A stretch of 64,000 nt of DNA from an uncultured Akkermansia sp. (GTDB lineage Bacteria > Verrucomicrobiota > Verrucomicrobiia > Verrucomicrobiales > Akkermansiaceae): contig CAJGCZ010000007.1 of NCBI GenBank assembly GCA_904501975.1, positions 1 to 64,000 of the forward strand. The letters run 5' to 3'. Below the pieces are notes generated by a model. It was not told the DNA's origin, did no database searches, and was given only the letters and a program-made list of their open reading frames with translations. Made by a program: the position numbers and the translations under genes. Shown here in pieces: positions 1 to 8,213 of the stretch (positions are counted from its first letter, which is position 1; every line of letters starts with the position of its first letter).

Positions 1-160
1 GTCTTCGGCTGCGCCTCAGGCGCTACAGGGCTCCATATCATTTTCATGCGTTACCGGGGGTTCTCATCTTCGGCTACGCCTCGATGAACCACCCCCGGCT
101 ATTTGTCTGTCGTCCTCCGGACTCTCAAATTCGGCTCGCTGGGCTCGCGGTATTGGGGAG

Positions 161-290
161 GGATGAGAACGGCTTACGCCGTGGTGAAGAATGCCCGTTG
201 GGCATGGTGAAGAATCTGCCTGCGGCAGATGGTGAAGAACAGCTTGCGCTGTAGTGAAGAACGCACCTGCGGTGCGTAGTACGGAGGGCC
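161..290. repeat. Array of five short hairpins with TGAAGAA linkers
   Basis: Five consecutive short inverted repeats have different arms: CGGC/GCCG at 170-181, TGCCC/GGGCA at 192-204, TCTGCC/GGCAGA at 215-229, CAGC/GCTG at 240-251 and CGCACC/GGTGCG at 262-276. The linker TGAAGAA recurs at 185-191, 208-214, 233-239 and 255-261, giving a period of 22-25 bases. The arms differ in sequence but keep the pairing, so structure rather than sequence is conserved. The rest of 1-365 is non-coding; it holds two copies of a CTTCGGCTRCGCCTC motif (3-17, 67-81) and a GTCC/GGAC hairpin near 111-121. Function is unknown. Confidence 0.7.
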
Positions 291-317
291 GACAAACTAC
301 CATTTATCAACAATAAT

Positions 318-358
318 CCCCGGGGAGCTTTACGAAAGGTGCTACCCCGGGGAGGGTT
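318..358. terminator. Possible hairpin terminator downstream of the SGNH hydrolase gene
   Basis: CCCCGGGG-AGC is matched by GCT-A-CCCCGGGG across a loop of about 12 bases, followed on the + strand by a T-rich stretch (TTATTTTTATT). On the - strand, the direction of the neighbouring gene, the T-tract after the stem is weak, so termination there is uncertain. Confidence 0.35.
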
Positions 359-365
359 ATTTTTA

Positions 366-1796
366 TTACAAAGCGGGAGCATAGGCCCCTGCACTGACGG
401 AGGCAGCAGGTAGCTCTACCGGGATGCCATTGAGTGGAGCCAGGATGAGACCGGGGACGTGGCCGTTGGCAGCGGAATCCATACCGGGAAGCGCCTCGCC
501 AATCAGGTCTTGGCCCAGCCACACATAAAAGCCGGGGGTGCGCCCTTCCTCTGCATTGCCGGCCACATACGCCACGCGGATTTCCTCCGCCAAGGCAGAC
601 ATATCGGCCGAGTAAAGCACCTTGTCTTTCTTTTCGCCCCAAAGGATGGAAGATTCCGTAACGTGCAGCACACCGGTGTTCTCGCCATTACCGAGGGTAA
701 CGCGCAGGGCGGGCTCGGGGTTCCAGCCTTGGTCGGGACCATCGCCCACACGGCAACGGAGGGCACCGGTAAAGGTGGCGGCACCGCGCTCGGGCAGCGG
801 CATGGCATTGGTGCTCTTAAATACCCCTCCCCTAAAGCGCATGGGGGCGAACTCTGTGGCAGACTTACGGGGCAAGCCCACTGTGCGCCCCGGGCAACCA
901 AGGGCTTTTGCCACCTCGGCAGCAATCAGCAAATCTCCCTGCACGGTGGGGTGCAAGCGGTCGCGGTTGTGGAAGAACTGCACCTCGGCCACGCCGGGTT
1001 TGTCCTCGCGAGCGGGATTAACGAGCACGCGGTTTACATCCACCACCTCAATCTTTTTGGCAGCGGCCCATTGGGTAAGGGCTTTGTTGTAGGCATGGAG
1101 TGCAGCAAAATCTGCGGCGGTGTTGTTATTGTGGCGGGCATCGTGCCAAGTGGGAATGGTAAGGATAACGATGCGCACGGCAGGGTTAACACGGCGCAAG
1201 GCATCCGCAATCACATCCAAATCGCCCGTGCCGCTCCATGTACCGGCGGCATCAGCCGTGCCGATGAGGGCAGCTTGAGCTTGCTGCATATTGGTGCCGG
1301 CGCCAATGCCGCCCTTGTTGCCGTAATCGCCAAAGGTATCGTTAGTGCCAATCATCATCACCACGGTATCCGGGGTTTGGGCGGGCATATCCAGCTTGAA
1401 CTCGCCGGAGTATTCGGAATCAAGCCCCAACCAATCGAACATGTTGGAATTCCCCAAGCGGCCGGATTGATTGATACGGCCGGCAATTTCATACGCACGC
1501 TCACTGCTCATGGCAGAGTGGCGGTTGTTAAAGGGCACACCGGCGTATGGGGTGCCGGGCTGCACGCAAAAGCGCGGGTTTTGGTTTCCCTGCGTCACAC
1601 CCACGGCAACAAACTGCACGCCGTTATCAACGAATATTTTATGCAAGGGCCAGCGGTAAGAAGGGGTACCGAAGCCGTGTGTAATGGAATCGCCAACGAA
1701 CATAATGTTGCCCAAATCCGGGGTGGATTCAGCAGCAGCCAGCACAGAGCCGCCCCATACGGCAGCAGAAAGGAAATGATAGAAAAGATTGTTCAC
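366..1796 (-). CDS. Secreted SGNH/GDSL-family hydrolase (carbohydrate esterase-like)
   Basis: 476 aa from a GTG start with an N-terminal hydrophobic signal segment. The SGNH blocks are clear: block I GDSIT with nucleophile Ser37, block III IGTND with Asn152, and block V DRLHP with Asp279 and His282. The fold covers roughly residues 28-300. The remaining 170 residues look like an all-beta C-terminal module that I cannot name. Enzymes of this family remove acyl groups, often acetyl groups from glycans, so export and gut context suggest deacetylation of host or dietary glycans; the substrate is inference. A TATAAT-like -10 lies 17 bases upstream of the GTG. It stands alone, divergent from the glycosyltransferase block. 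Confidence 0.85.
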   Translation of the reverse strand: MNNLFYHFLSAAVWGGSVLAAAESTPDLGNIMFVGDSITHGFGTPSYRWPLHKIFVDNGVQFVAVGVTQGNQNPRFCVQPGTPYAGVPFNNRHSAMSSERAYEIAGRINQSGRLGNSNMFDWLGLDSEYSGEFKLDMPAQTPDTVVMMIGTNDTFGDYGNKGGIGAGTNMQQAQAALIGTADAAGTWSGTGDLDVIADALRRVNPAVRIVILTIPTWHDARHNNNTAADFAALHAYNKALTQWAAAKKIEVVDVNRVLVNPAREDKPGVAEVQFFHNRDRLHPTVQGDLLIAAEVAKALGCPGRTVGLPRKSATEFAPMRFRGGVFKSTNAMPLPERGAATFTGALRCRVGDGPDQGWNPEPALRVTLGNGENTGVLHVTESSILWGEKKDKVLYSADMSALAEEIRVAYVAGNAEEGRTPGFYVWLGQDLIGEALPGMDSAANGHVPGLILAPLNGIPVELPAASVSAGAYAPAL

Positions 1797-1813
1797 GGAT
1801 TGAATCTAGCAAA

Positions 1814-1819
1814 ATTATA
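1814..1819 (-). promoter_or_regulatory. -10 box (TATAAT) upstream of the SGNH hydrolase
   Basis: Reading the - strand, TATAAT lies 17 bases before the GTG at 1796. No convincing -35 is visible. Confidence 0.4.
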
Positions 1820-1872
1820 GGAAAATAGCAAGCAGATTTGTGGAGTTCGAAGAACTTCAGAATATGCTCTAA

Positions 1873-1898
1873 TTTTATGACGGCATTTTATGACGGCA
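1873..1898. repeat. Perfect tandem 13-bp direct repeat
   Basis: TTTTATGACGGCA occurs twice head to tail (1873-1885, 1886-1898) between the divergent SGNH hydrolase and GT8 genes. It could be an operator or just a small duplication. Confidence 0.6.
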
Positions 1899-2013
1899 CG
1901 ACTATTTTTCTTGTTTTTTAGAGGAAGCTTGCTAAAATTGTTGTATAGAGGAGTTTTTTGATGAAATAGACTCTAGCAGGTCGACAAATCATATAAAAAG
2001 ACAGAAAACGAAT

Positions 2014-3102
2014 ATGAGGGAAAGAATACAGTTATGCGCTATTTGTGACTCGGGATATGCAGTGCCGACGACAGTCATGCTGACATCCGCAAAATTAAAT
2101 AAATCGGCAGATAGTCAATATCACATTAGTTTGATAAGTAATGGATTGACCATCTATGAAAAACAAAAATTTTTAGAACTATCCAGCAGTGATTTTCAAA
2201 TCGTCATAATCGAGTGCGATGGCAGCAAATATGCGGGAATCCCCATAGCGAGCGAATTTTCGACTTCTGTGATGATTAAGTGCGACCTAGCTGATATTTT
2301 ACCTGAATTGAATAAGGTTCTATTGCTGGACGGAGACATTCTGGTGAAAAAAGACTTATCGGAGTTATGGGAGACGGATTTGGGTGACAATATTCTGGCT
2401 GCTTGCAGTGATATGGTCGGTGTGGTGGGGGATAAGTTACACGAACTTGTGGGAACGCCAGATTATTTCAACTCTGGTGTGTTGCTATTAAATCTGGATA
2501 TAATGAGGAAGGAACATATCGGACAAAAAGTGGTGGAGACTAAGCTTGCTGCTCCATCCACTTGGACATTACCAGAGCAAGACCCGTATAACGTTGTGTG
2601 TAACGGTCGGTGGTTGAAGTTGCCGGTGAAGTGGAATACATCCATATCCCTTTTTAAATATTTCAATTACAGTATTTCTGCGATTAACGATTACTATGGT
2701 ACCCATTACGGCAATTACACAGAGTTGGAAGATGAGAGTTGCGTGATGCATTTCTGTGTTTTCAAGCCTTGGAAGAATAAGCTGATGCATTATGCAGACG
2801 TCTGGCAGAAGTATCACAACATGTCTCCATACGGAGATACAAACTTGCCACATGAAGCTGGTTATCCATCTGAGCCAGTCATAGAGACAACCTATATACG
2901 CCTTTTTGGCATAGTGCCTATCATTCGCTATGTGAAGAAGACACATAGAGAAGATTGTTACATGTTCGGCTTTATTCGACTGTATAAGATCAAAAAGAAA
3001 AAAGATGGTAAACGAGAATACTTGCTGTTTGGATTCATACCCAGCCTTACGCGAGAACAAAGAAAGATTAACTGCCGTACCATATCGACCTTAAGCAGAT
3101 AA
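2014..3102 (+). CDS. Family 8 glycosyltransferase (LPS/capsule type)
   Basis: 362 aa. GT8 hallmarks: a nucleotide-sugar domain starting near residue 5, the DxD metal motif D106-G107-D108 in LLLDGDILVKKDL, and the C-terminal HxxxxKPW signature (MHFCVFKPW, His near 246). GT8 retaining enzymes commonly add glucose or galactose to lipopolysaccharide core or O-antigen from UDP-sugars; the acceptor is unknown here. The last 80 residues form a basic tail with repeated LFG(I/F)xP-like segments, probably membrane-surface associated. This gene and the next are clearly more AT-rich than the rest of the window, suggesting horizontal acquisition, as is common for surface-polysaccharide genes. First gene of the glycan block. 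Confidence 0.85.
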   Translation: MRERIQLCAICDSGYAVPTTVMLTSAKLNKSADSQYHISLISNGLTIYEKQKFLELSSSDFQIVIIECDGSKYAGIPIASEFSTSVMIKCDLADILPELNKVLLLDGDILVKKDLSELWETDLGDNILAACSDMVGVVGDKLHELVGTPDYFNSGVLLLNLDIMRKEHIGQKVVETKLAAPSTWTLPEQDPYNVVCNGRWLKLPVKWNTSISLFKYFNYSISAINDYYGTHYGNYTELEDESCVMHFCVFKPWKNKLMHYADVWQKYHNMSPYGDTNLPHEAGYPSEPVIETTYIRLFGIVPIIRYVKKTHREDCYMFGFIRLYKIKKKKDGKREYLLFGFIPSLTREQRKINCRTISTLSR

Positions 3103-3151
3103 ACATACATAGAGTGCGGTTCTGAGGGTAATCGGTAGATTTTAAATTATT

Positions 3152-4114
3152 ATGAATAATAAATCTGTGCATTTAACAATTGCAACCGTATGTCGCAATG
3201 CGATGGCTTATTTACCTGCCTGCATTGAATCCGTTCAGCCTGTGTATCAGATACCAGGATTGAGAGTGGAGCATCTGGTTGTAGATGGAGCATCAACAGA
3301 TGGTAGTGTCACATTTTTACAAGAGGAGTTGAGAAACGGGCGCATAACAAGATTGCTGAGTGAACCTGATAAAGGCTTGTATGATGCAATGAATAAAGCT
3401 ATCAACCTTGCTCACGGTGAGGTGATAGTCTTTATCAACGCGGATGATCAGATTTGCCCCGATGGCGTATTGAATGTGTGTAAACCAATTTTAGACGGAG
3501 AGGCTGATTATGTATTATCCTCTGCATTATTGGTCGATGAAACAGGAAGGCAGCAGGATATCCAAAAGGCAGACATGAGAAAAGCACTGCTGCATATGTG
3601 CTGTTGCCACCAAGCTGCGTATTGCAGGGTTGATATGCTGCGACAATTAGGAGGATTTGATGCTGAAAAGTATTCTTTGGTGGCTGATGCGGATTTATTT
3701 GCCCGAATATATGAGAGCGGGGCACGAGCTGCTGTCTCCGATGCCGTGACATGCCGATATTATATTGGTGGCGCATCAGCGTCGGCGCGAAGTAATACTG
3801 AACTAATCTCAATGATGCTTAACCATAGGGACTCAATCTCACACCGCTGCAGTACAGAAAAAAGCTTCGCTGTTGAGGCTGTAATAAGCTTGTACAAGCT
3901 CGTAAGGCGCTGCCTGCGCGAACAAATAGCACCGCCTGAACAATGGCGTGACCTGATGACTGACTTGGTGTCAGCAATGACAGCAGCAGAAAAGCGCCGC
4001 ATGCGTATTAAGTGGTTGTGCAAATATCATACACTGAGACTCAAGCGATGGATAACATTTGGATGTAAAACGTCGCACGAAGAATCGCTGTGCCGGATTC
4101 TGCTTCACCAATAG
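3152..4114 (+). CDS. Family 2 glycosyltransferase (WcaE-like)
   Basis: 320 aa. GT-A fold at residues 6-220: the start ATVCRNAMAYLPACIESV, the VVDGASTDGS loop near 43-52, EPDKGLYDAMNKAI near 71-84 and the metal-binding stretch FINADD (N96-D99), where the usual DxD is relaxed to N-A-D-D. These features match inverting GT2 enzymes of the colanic-acid/O-antigen type that use nucleotide-diphospho-sugars at the cytoplasmic membrane. No signal peptide. Same strand as the GT8 gene, 49 bases downstream, and also AT-rich, so probably co-transferred. Sugar specificity cannot be read from the sequence. Confidence 0.85.
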   Translation: MNNKSVHLTIATVCRNAMAYLPACIESVQPVYQIPGLRVEHLVVDGASTDGSVTFLQEELRNGRITRLLSEPDKGLYDAMNKAINLAHGEVIVFINADDQICPDGVLNVCKPILDGEADYVLSSALLVDETGRQQDIQKADMRKALLHMCCCHQAAYCRVDMLRQLGGFDAEKYSLVADADLFARIYESGARAAVSDAVTCRYYIGGASASARSNTELISMMLNHRDSISHRCSTEKSFAVEAVISLYKLVRRCLREQIAPPEQWRDLMTDLVSAMTAAEKRRMRIKWLCKYHTLRLKRWITFGCKTSHEESLCRILLHQ

Positions 4115-4527
4115 GCGGGGAAAGATACTAGTTTCTCCTTGCATTTCTTATCTTTGTAAGCATTTAACCTGTGTCCTTGTAGAGAATCGTAGTATAGAAT
4201 CAGATTTTTTAGGGTTGAACCTTGGGGGTGTTCCAGCTTTTAATGGAAGTGACAATATGCTCCAACAAATCAAAATAGGTGTTGGCTATGGATAAGGGGA
4301 GGCAAGAGTCGCAACACCTCTGTTAGTCATTCCTATGGAACAATATACGAGCGTTTGCATTCCGCAACCATGGTATAAGAATGCCTGAGCGTTGCCCAAA
4401 TTTGGGGCAATGATGAACAGGAAATTTAAGCAATCCCTCGAGCAAAAGTCTCGACAGCCGACGCATTATAGTATAAAATGGATACATCATAGGGCAAGCT
4501 CTATATTATCCCCTCTTAATTACAACG
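4115..4527. other. 413-bp intergenic region without a convincing gene
   Basis: Only short unconvincing frames occur. It is AT-rich and separates the two putatively acquired glycosyltransferase genes from the GT2-hisA-GT2 group. An AT-rich stretch near 4467-4480 (TTATAGTATAAAAT) could contain a -10 element for the downstream gene, but no matching -35 is clear. No tRNA or strong terminator seen. Confidence 0.5.
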
Positions 4528-5502
4528 ATGGCTATTATCAGTGTCATTATCCCGGTATACAATGCAGCTACCACCATAGACCGCTGTATCAGTAATGTAT
4601 TGCACAGTACGCATACCGAGCTGGAGGTGCTGTGTATCAATGACGGCTCTACAGATGAGAGTGCCGCCTATCTGAATTCATGGCAGGAGAAGGATGCAAG
4701 GGTAAAAGTTGTGCATCAGGAAAACCAAGGCGTATCCGCAGCACGCAATACAGCACTGCAATTGGCACAAGGAGATTATATTCTTTTTGTGGATGGAGAT
4801 GATGAAGTGAATAATACCTACATACGCATCCTTCACGACGTTGCCCTGCAATACGAGGCAGACTGCGTATGCTCGGGCTTCACTGACTGCTCCATCAAGG
4901 CGGAGGTACGGGTGAGCACCGGGCTTGTCGCTGAGCCTACATCTCAACAATTTTTACAATCGAAAAACCAGGCTGTTTGGGGGCATTTGTATCGGCGCGC
5001 TCCGCTGATGGACGGAGGTGTCAGATTTCCGCAAAACATACGATACGGGGAAGATACCGTCTTTCATTACGCCGCGCTTCCGCAGCTGCCCCGTTATGCG
5101 CAGGCCGATACCTGCGGCTACATCTACCATAACACCCCCGGTTCTGCCAGCAAACGAGTAAGCGAGTTGGTTATGGACATGATAGAAGGAACCCGCAAGC
5201 TGGGAGAAACCTACCGCCAACAGGGACTGGACGATACCAGGCTGGCCTTGCTCGTCTCGTTTGCGGCTCATAGCATGAAGCGCATTCGCTCTAAGGCACC
5301 GTTGTGCCGACAACAGGAGGCAGCCACGGCCATGCACAACACCTTGGCGGCGTTCCCTATTCGAGAGGAACATCTACAGCATCTTTCTGCGAAAAATCAG
5401 CGCTTGATGCTCGCCATACTTCAAGGAAAAAGCGGCTTGAGCCTTGTTTTTTACTTAAAGCGCATGGTTCGAGCCATGAGGAGCATAATATTCCACAAAT
5501 AA
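4528..5502 (+). CDS. Family 2 glycosyltransferase
   Basis: 324 aa. A standard GT2 start (ISVIIPVYNAATTIDRC), the CINDGSTDES loop (37-45), HQENQGVSAARNTAL (63-77) and the metal motif VDGDDE (D89-D92) place the catalytic domain at residues 1-210. The C-terminal 100 residues are helical and basic, without a clear membrane span. It probably adds a sugar to a surface glycan from a nucleotide donor. It lies 15 bases before hisA and is likely cotranscribed with it and the following GT2. Base composition is closer to the genome average than in the two glycosyltransferase genes upstream. Confidence 0.85.
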   Translation: MAIISVIIPVYNAATTIDRCISNVLHSTHTELEVLCINDGSTDESAAYLNSWQEKDARVKVVHQENQGVSAARNTALQLAQGDYILFVDGDDEVNNTYIRILHDVALQYEADCVCSGFTDCSIKAEVRVSTGLVAEPTSQQFLQSKNQAVWGHLYRRAPLMDGGVRFPQNIRYGEDTVFHYAALPQLPRYAQADTCGYIYHNTPGSASKRVSELVMDMIEGTRKLGETYRQQGLDDTRLALLVSFAAHSMKRIRSKAPLCRQQEAATAMHNTLAAFPIREEHLQHLSAKNQRLMLAILQGKSGLSLVFYLKRMVRAMRSIIFHK

Positions 5503-5517
5503 AGATAACCACTAACC

Positions 5518-6285
5518 ATGAGCAAATTCCGCCCCTGTATTGACCTCCATAACGGAGTGGTAAAGCAAATCGTAGGCAGTAGCCTTACGGATGGAGGCGC
5601 AGCGCCTACCACCAACTTTGTGGCGCAGCACTCTGCAGCCTACTATGCAGCTATGTACCGGCGCGATGGGTTAACGGGCGGGCACGTCATTAAACTGGGA
5701 CCGGGTAATGATGAAGCCGCAAAAGCAGCCCTGGCTGCCTACCCCGGTGGCTTGCAAATAGGCGGCGGTATTACGCCGGACAATGCGCAAGAATGGTTGG
5801 ATGCCGGAGCCTCGCACGTGATTGTTACCAGTGCTTTGTTTAATGCTGCGGGGCAATTGCAGCAGCACGTGTTGCACGAGCTGCAGGAGCGTGTAGGGAA
5901 GCAGCGCTTGGTATTGGATCTAAGCTGCCGCCGCACGGCAGAAGGCTGGACGGTAGCAATGAACCGCTGGCAAACCCTGACGGAGGTGCATATTACCCCG
6001 CACACCTTGGATGCCCTAGCCGGAGCATGCGATGAGTTTTTGATTCATGCCGCGGATGTGGAAGGAAAATGCAATGGCATTGACCAAGAGTTGGTTCAGC
6101 TATTGGGCGACTGGAGAGGCTGCCCGATGACCTACGCCGGGGGCATTAGCAACATGCAGGATTTTGAGCTTGTAGAGGAATTGTCCGGCGGCTATTTGGA
6201 TGCCACGGTGGGCAGTGCATTGGATATTTTCGGCGGCAGCGGTGTAGCCTACTCAACACTGGTAAAACGACAACAACACTTTTAA
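5518..6285 (+). CDS. hisA: HisA, ProFAR isomerase of the eukaryotic (yeast HIS6) type
   Basis: 255 aa. Isomerises ProFAR to PRFAR, the fourth step of histidine synthesis, in a (beta/alpha)8 barrel. The sequence follows the fungal HIS6 subtype rather than usual bacterial HisA: FRPCIDLHNGVVKQIVG at the start (catalytic Asp9), TNFVAQH, GGHVIKLGPGNDEAA, QIGGGIT, VLDLSCRRT, MNRWQTLT, FLIHAADVEGKCNGID and SALDIFGG near the C-terminus. This comparison is from memory of HIS6. It sits 15 bases after one GT2 gene and 7 bases before another, an unusual place for a histidine gene; no other his genes are visible. Either glycan genes were inserted around it or it is a dispersed his gene. Confidence 0.9.
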   Translation: MSKFRPCIDLHNGVVKQIVGSSLTDGGAAPTTNFVAQHSAAYYAAMYRRDGLTGGHVIKLGPGNDEAAKAALAAYPGGLQIGGGITPDNAQEWLDAGASHVIVTSALFNAAGQLQQHVLHELQERVGKQRLVLDLSCRRTAEGWTVAMNRWQTLTEVHITPHTLDALAGACDEFLIHAADVEGKCNGIDQELVQLLGDWRGCPMTYAGGISNMQDFELVEELSGGYLDATVGSALDIFGGSGVAYSTLVKRQQHF

Positions 6286-6292
6286 TTAACTC

Positions 6293-7399
6293 ATGACCAC
6301 CTCATCAGAACCTATTAAAATTTCCGTTATTATCCCCATCTATAACACGGCACCGTACTTGCGCAAGTGCTTGGATAGTGTGTGTGGGCAAACATATAAG
6401 AATTTGGAAATCATTTGCATTAACGATTCTTCCCCGGACAATGCGGCGGAGATTTTGGATGAATATGCACAGAAAGACCCGCGTATTATTGCCATCCACC
6501 AAGAGAACAAGGGGATTGCCGGTGCTCGCAACAGCGGGCTCGACGTAGCCACGGGTGACTATGTTATCGGGGTAGATTCGGACGATTACCTTGCCCCGGA
6601 TTTGTATGAAAACGTCGTGGCAAGCATGCAGGGCACGAGGCCGGATATCGCTTGTTTTGAAACAACATTGGTGGATATGGACGGCAATGAAATGCCCCTT
6701 CAGAACTATTATGAGCTCCGGTGGTATGGCAACTTTAAAACACACGACCAACTGATTATAGGCACCAATGTTTGTGTGTGGAATAAGTTATTTAAGCGAG
6801 AGCTTATAGAACAATATCATCTTCGATTCTCGGAGGGCATAGTATTCGAAGACAACGCGTGGTGCTGGATGATGGGAGCCATCTCTAAAACCATGAGTTT
6901 TTACCCGGTGAAAGGATACTATTATGTTCAGCGCCCGGGCTCATTCATGCACGATGCGCGTAAAAAAATTAGCCTCAACCACCTGACGCGTCCGCGGTTG
7001 TTTGATTTCATTTGCCGCTTTTTTGAGAAACACGGGCTTATTGAAAAGAAAAAGGACTTACTGTGCAGCATATTATCGGAGCTTTACGATACCTCGTTAA
7101 AAAACCTGCTGCCGAAAGACAAAAAGGAATATAAGAGCAAATTTAAGGAACTGTTATCCACAGCCTCCTGGGCACCCAAATTAGGCTCAGGATTCCCCAT
7201 CGATGAAATCAAAAATCCCCTGCTTCGCCACAATCCGTTCCGCAGGCGCAAGATGAGCAAAACCAGGTATCAATTCTTCTGGATTCCGGTACTTACCATC
7301 AGGAATCGCAAGCAATATCGTTGTTGGCAGCTGTTTGGTATTACCATCTACAAAAAGCCCCTTCCCCAGCCGGAGAAAGCAGACCCGGAAGATTTGTAA
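6293..7399 (+). CDS. Family 2 glycosyltransferase with C-terminal LFG-type tail
   Basis: 368 aa. The GT2 catalytic domain covers residues 9-220: ISVIIPIYNTAPYLRKCLDS, CINDSSPDNA, HQENKGIAGARNSGLD and the metal motif VDSDDY (D95-D98). The C-terminal 50 residues carry FFWIPVLTI and LFGITIYKK segments like the tail of the GT8 enzyme at 2014-3102, which suggests a shared membrane-surface or partner-binding tail. It is separated from hisA by 7 bases and closes the glycan block. Donor and acceptor unknown. Confidence 0.85.
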   Translation: MTTSSEPIKISVIIPIYNTAPYLRKCLDSVCGQTYKNLEIICINDSSPDNAAEILDEYAQKDPRIIAIHQENKGIAGARNSGLDVATGDYVIGVDSDDYLAPDLYENVVASMQGTRPDIACFETTLVDMDGNEMPLQNYYELRWYGNFKTHDQLIIGTNVCVWNKLFKRELIEQYHLRFSEGIVFEDNAWCWMMGAISKTMSFYPVKGYYYVQRPGSFMHDARKKISLNHLTRPRLFDFICRFFEKHGLIEKKKDLLCSILSELYDTSLKNLLPKDKKEYKSKFKELLSTASWAPKLGSGFPIDEIKNPLLRHNPFRRRKMSKTRYQFFWIPVLTIRNRKQYRCWQLFGITIYKKPLPQPEKADPEDL

Positions 7400-7447
7400 G
7401 CAAAGAGCCGGAGGGAAGTACGAGTTGGGTATCTCTAAAAACTCGAT

Positions 7448-7572
7448 AAATAGCAATTTGTCTATATCGTAGGGTGGGACTTCTGTCCCACCTTTTTGGT
7501 GGTATGGTTTGATAATAAATGTTGGACTAAAGTCCAACACTCCGATAGTATTTCCCCCCTAACTTGCTATTT
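7448..7572 (+). repeat. Roughly 125-bp non-coding double-hairpin repeat, copy A
   Basis: First of three copies (others 12511-12635 and, inverted, 50605-50722). The core 7461-7559 contains hairpin 1 (GGTGGGAC/GTCCCACC, 7473-7492), a GGTGGTATGG spacer, then hairpin 2 (TTGGACT-AA-AGTCCAA, 7522-7537), and ends in a C-run. This copy has perfect 9-bp terminal inverted repeats, AAATAGCAA (7448-7456) and TTGCTATTT (7564-7572). A MITE- or REP-like mobile sequence is likely. It lies inside the 353-bp gap 7400-7752, where I see no gene. Confidence 0.8.
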
Positions 7573-7717
7573 GCCGGCTATCAACTGTAAACCGCAACAA
7601 AGCTTTTGTACATAGCAGTTCACCATACAAGGAAAAAGCTCGACAAAGGTTTAAAAATTTGCTAAAAGAAACGAACAGATAATACGGAAACAGTTTCTCT
7701 CCATTGTTTCTGCAGGA

Positions 7718-7730
7718 GGCGGAGTCCGCC
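7718..7730. other. Perfect hairpin just upstream of the lipoprotein start
   Basis: GGCGG-AGT-CCGCC forms a small perfect hairpin 22 bases before the ATG at 7753. It may influence translation or be unrelated. Confidence 0.4.
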
Positions 7731-7752
7731 TTACACCATTTTCTCAATCAAC

Positions 7753-8193
7753 ATGAAATCATACCATTTTATAGCCTTGGCCGCTGCGCCTGTGGTGTGT
7801 GTGTGCGTGAGTGCGTGCAGCAGCAAGGCAGAAAAGACAACAAACGCCATTGCCGATTTGCAAGATGACGTGGCGGAGATGCTTCTGGACTGCGAAAACC
7901 AAGAGGACATCGATAAAGCCACAAAAAAAATCAAGAAGCTGACGACAGAGGCGGAAGAAGTGTGCAAACTAGCCCATACGGATCGCGTGGCCATACAAGA
8001 AGAACTGGACCAAATGACACGCCGCAAGAGCAAGGAATTGCAAAAATTGCTTTTGTTGAAGCTGGCTAAGTCGGCCTCCAAGTTGCAGGATGGAATTTTC
8101 CATGTGCAGTATAATCTGAAGGAGGTAAACACAACCGAGCTGATGCAATCGATTACAGATTTTCAGGGAGTCTTCTCCAAATATAAGCACTAA
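7753..8193 (+). CDS. Small helical lipoprotein
   Basis: 146 aa. The N-terminus is a lipoprotein signal peptide with lipobox VSAC-S (Cys about residue 22). The mature part is highly charged and helical, with heptad-like leucine/lysine patterns from about 30 to 125 (DLQDDVAEMLLDC, EELDQMTRRKSKELQKLLLL), suggesting a periplasmic coiled coil anchored by lipid. The next gene has the same organisation (DDVAEMLLDC versus EEAAELLLDC near the N-terminus), so the two are probably distant paralogues. I do not recognise a family. No function assigned. Confidence 0.75.
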   Translation: MKSYHFIALAAAPVVCVCVSACSSKAEKTTNAIADLQDDVAEMLLDCENQEDIDKATKKIKKLTTEAEEVCKLAHTDRVAIQEELDQMTRRKSKELQKLLLLKLAKSASKLQDGIFHVQYNLKEVNTTELMQSITDFQGVFSKYKH

Positions 8194-8213
8194 CCCACCA
8201 CCCCACGATACAC

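Noticed and set aside
161..290. CRISPR array
   Set aside because: Units of 22-25 bp with only a 7-base constant part and self-complementary variable parts; no spacer-repeat pattern and no cas genes.
459..1820. 453-codon open frame on the + strand opposite the SGNH hydrolase
   Set aside because: It is antisense to a gene with intact catalytic motifs and signal peptide; its translation has no recognisable domains. Long antisense frames arise from the codon bias of this genome.
4059..4295. 78-codon frame in the glycan block
   Set aside because: Overlaps the end of the GT2 gene in another frame and has no ribosome site or recognisable features.
7459..7540. Short proteins encoded across the double-hairpin repeats
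   Set aside because: The same translated phrase appears at several copies only because the DNA is repeated; hairpins rather than codons are conserved.
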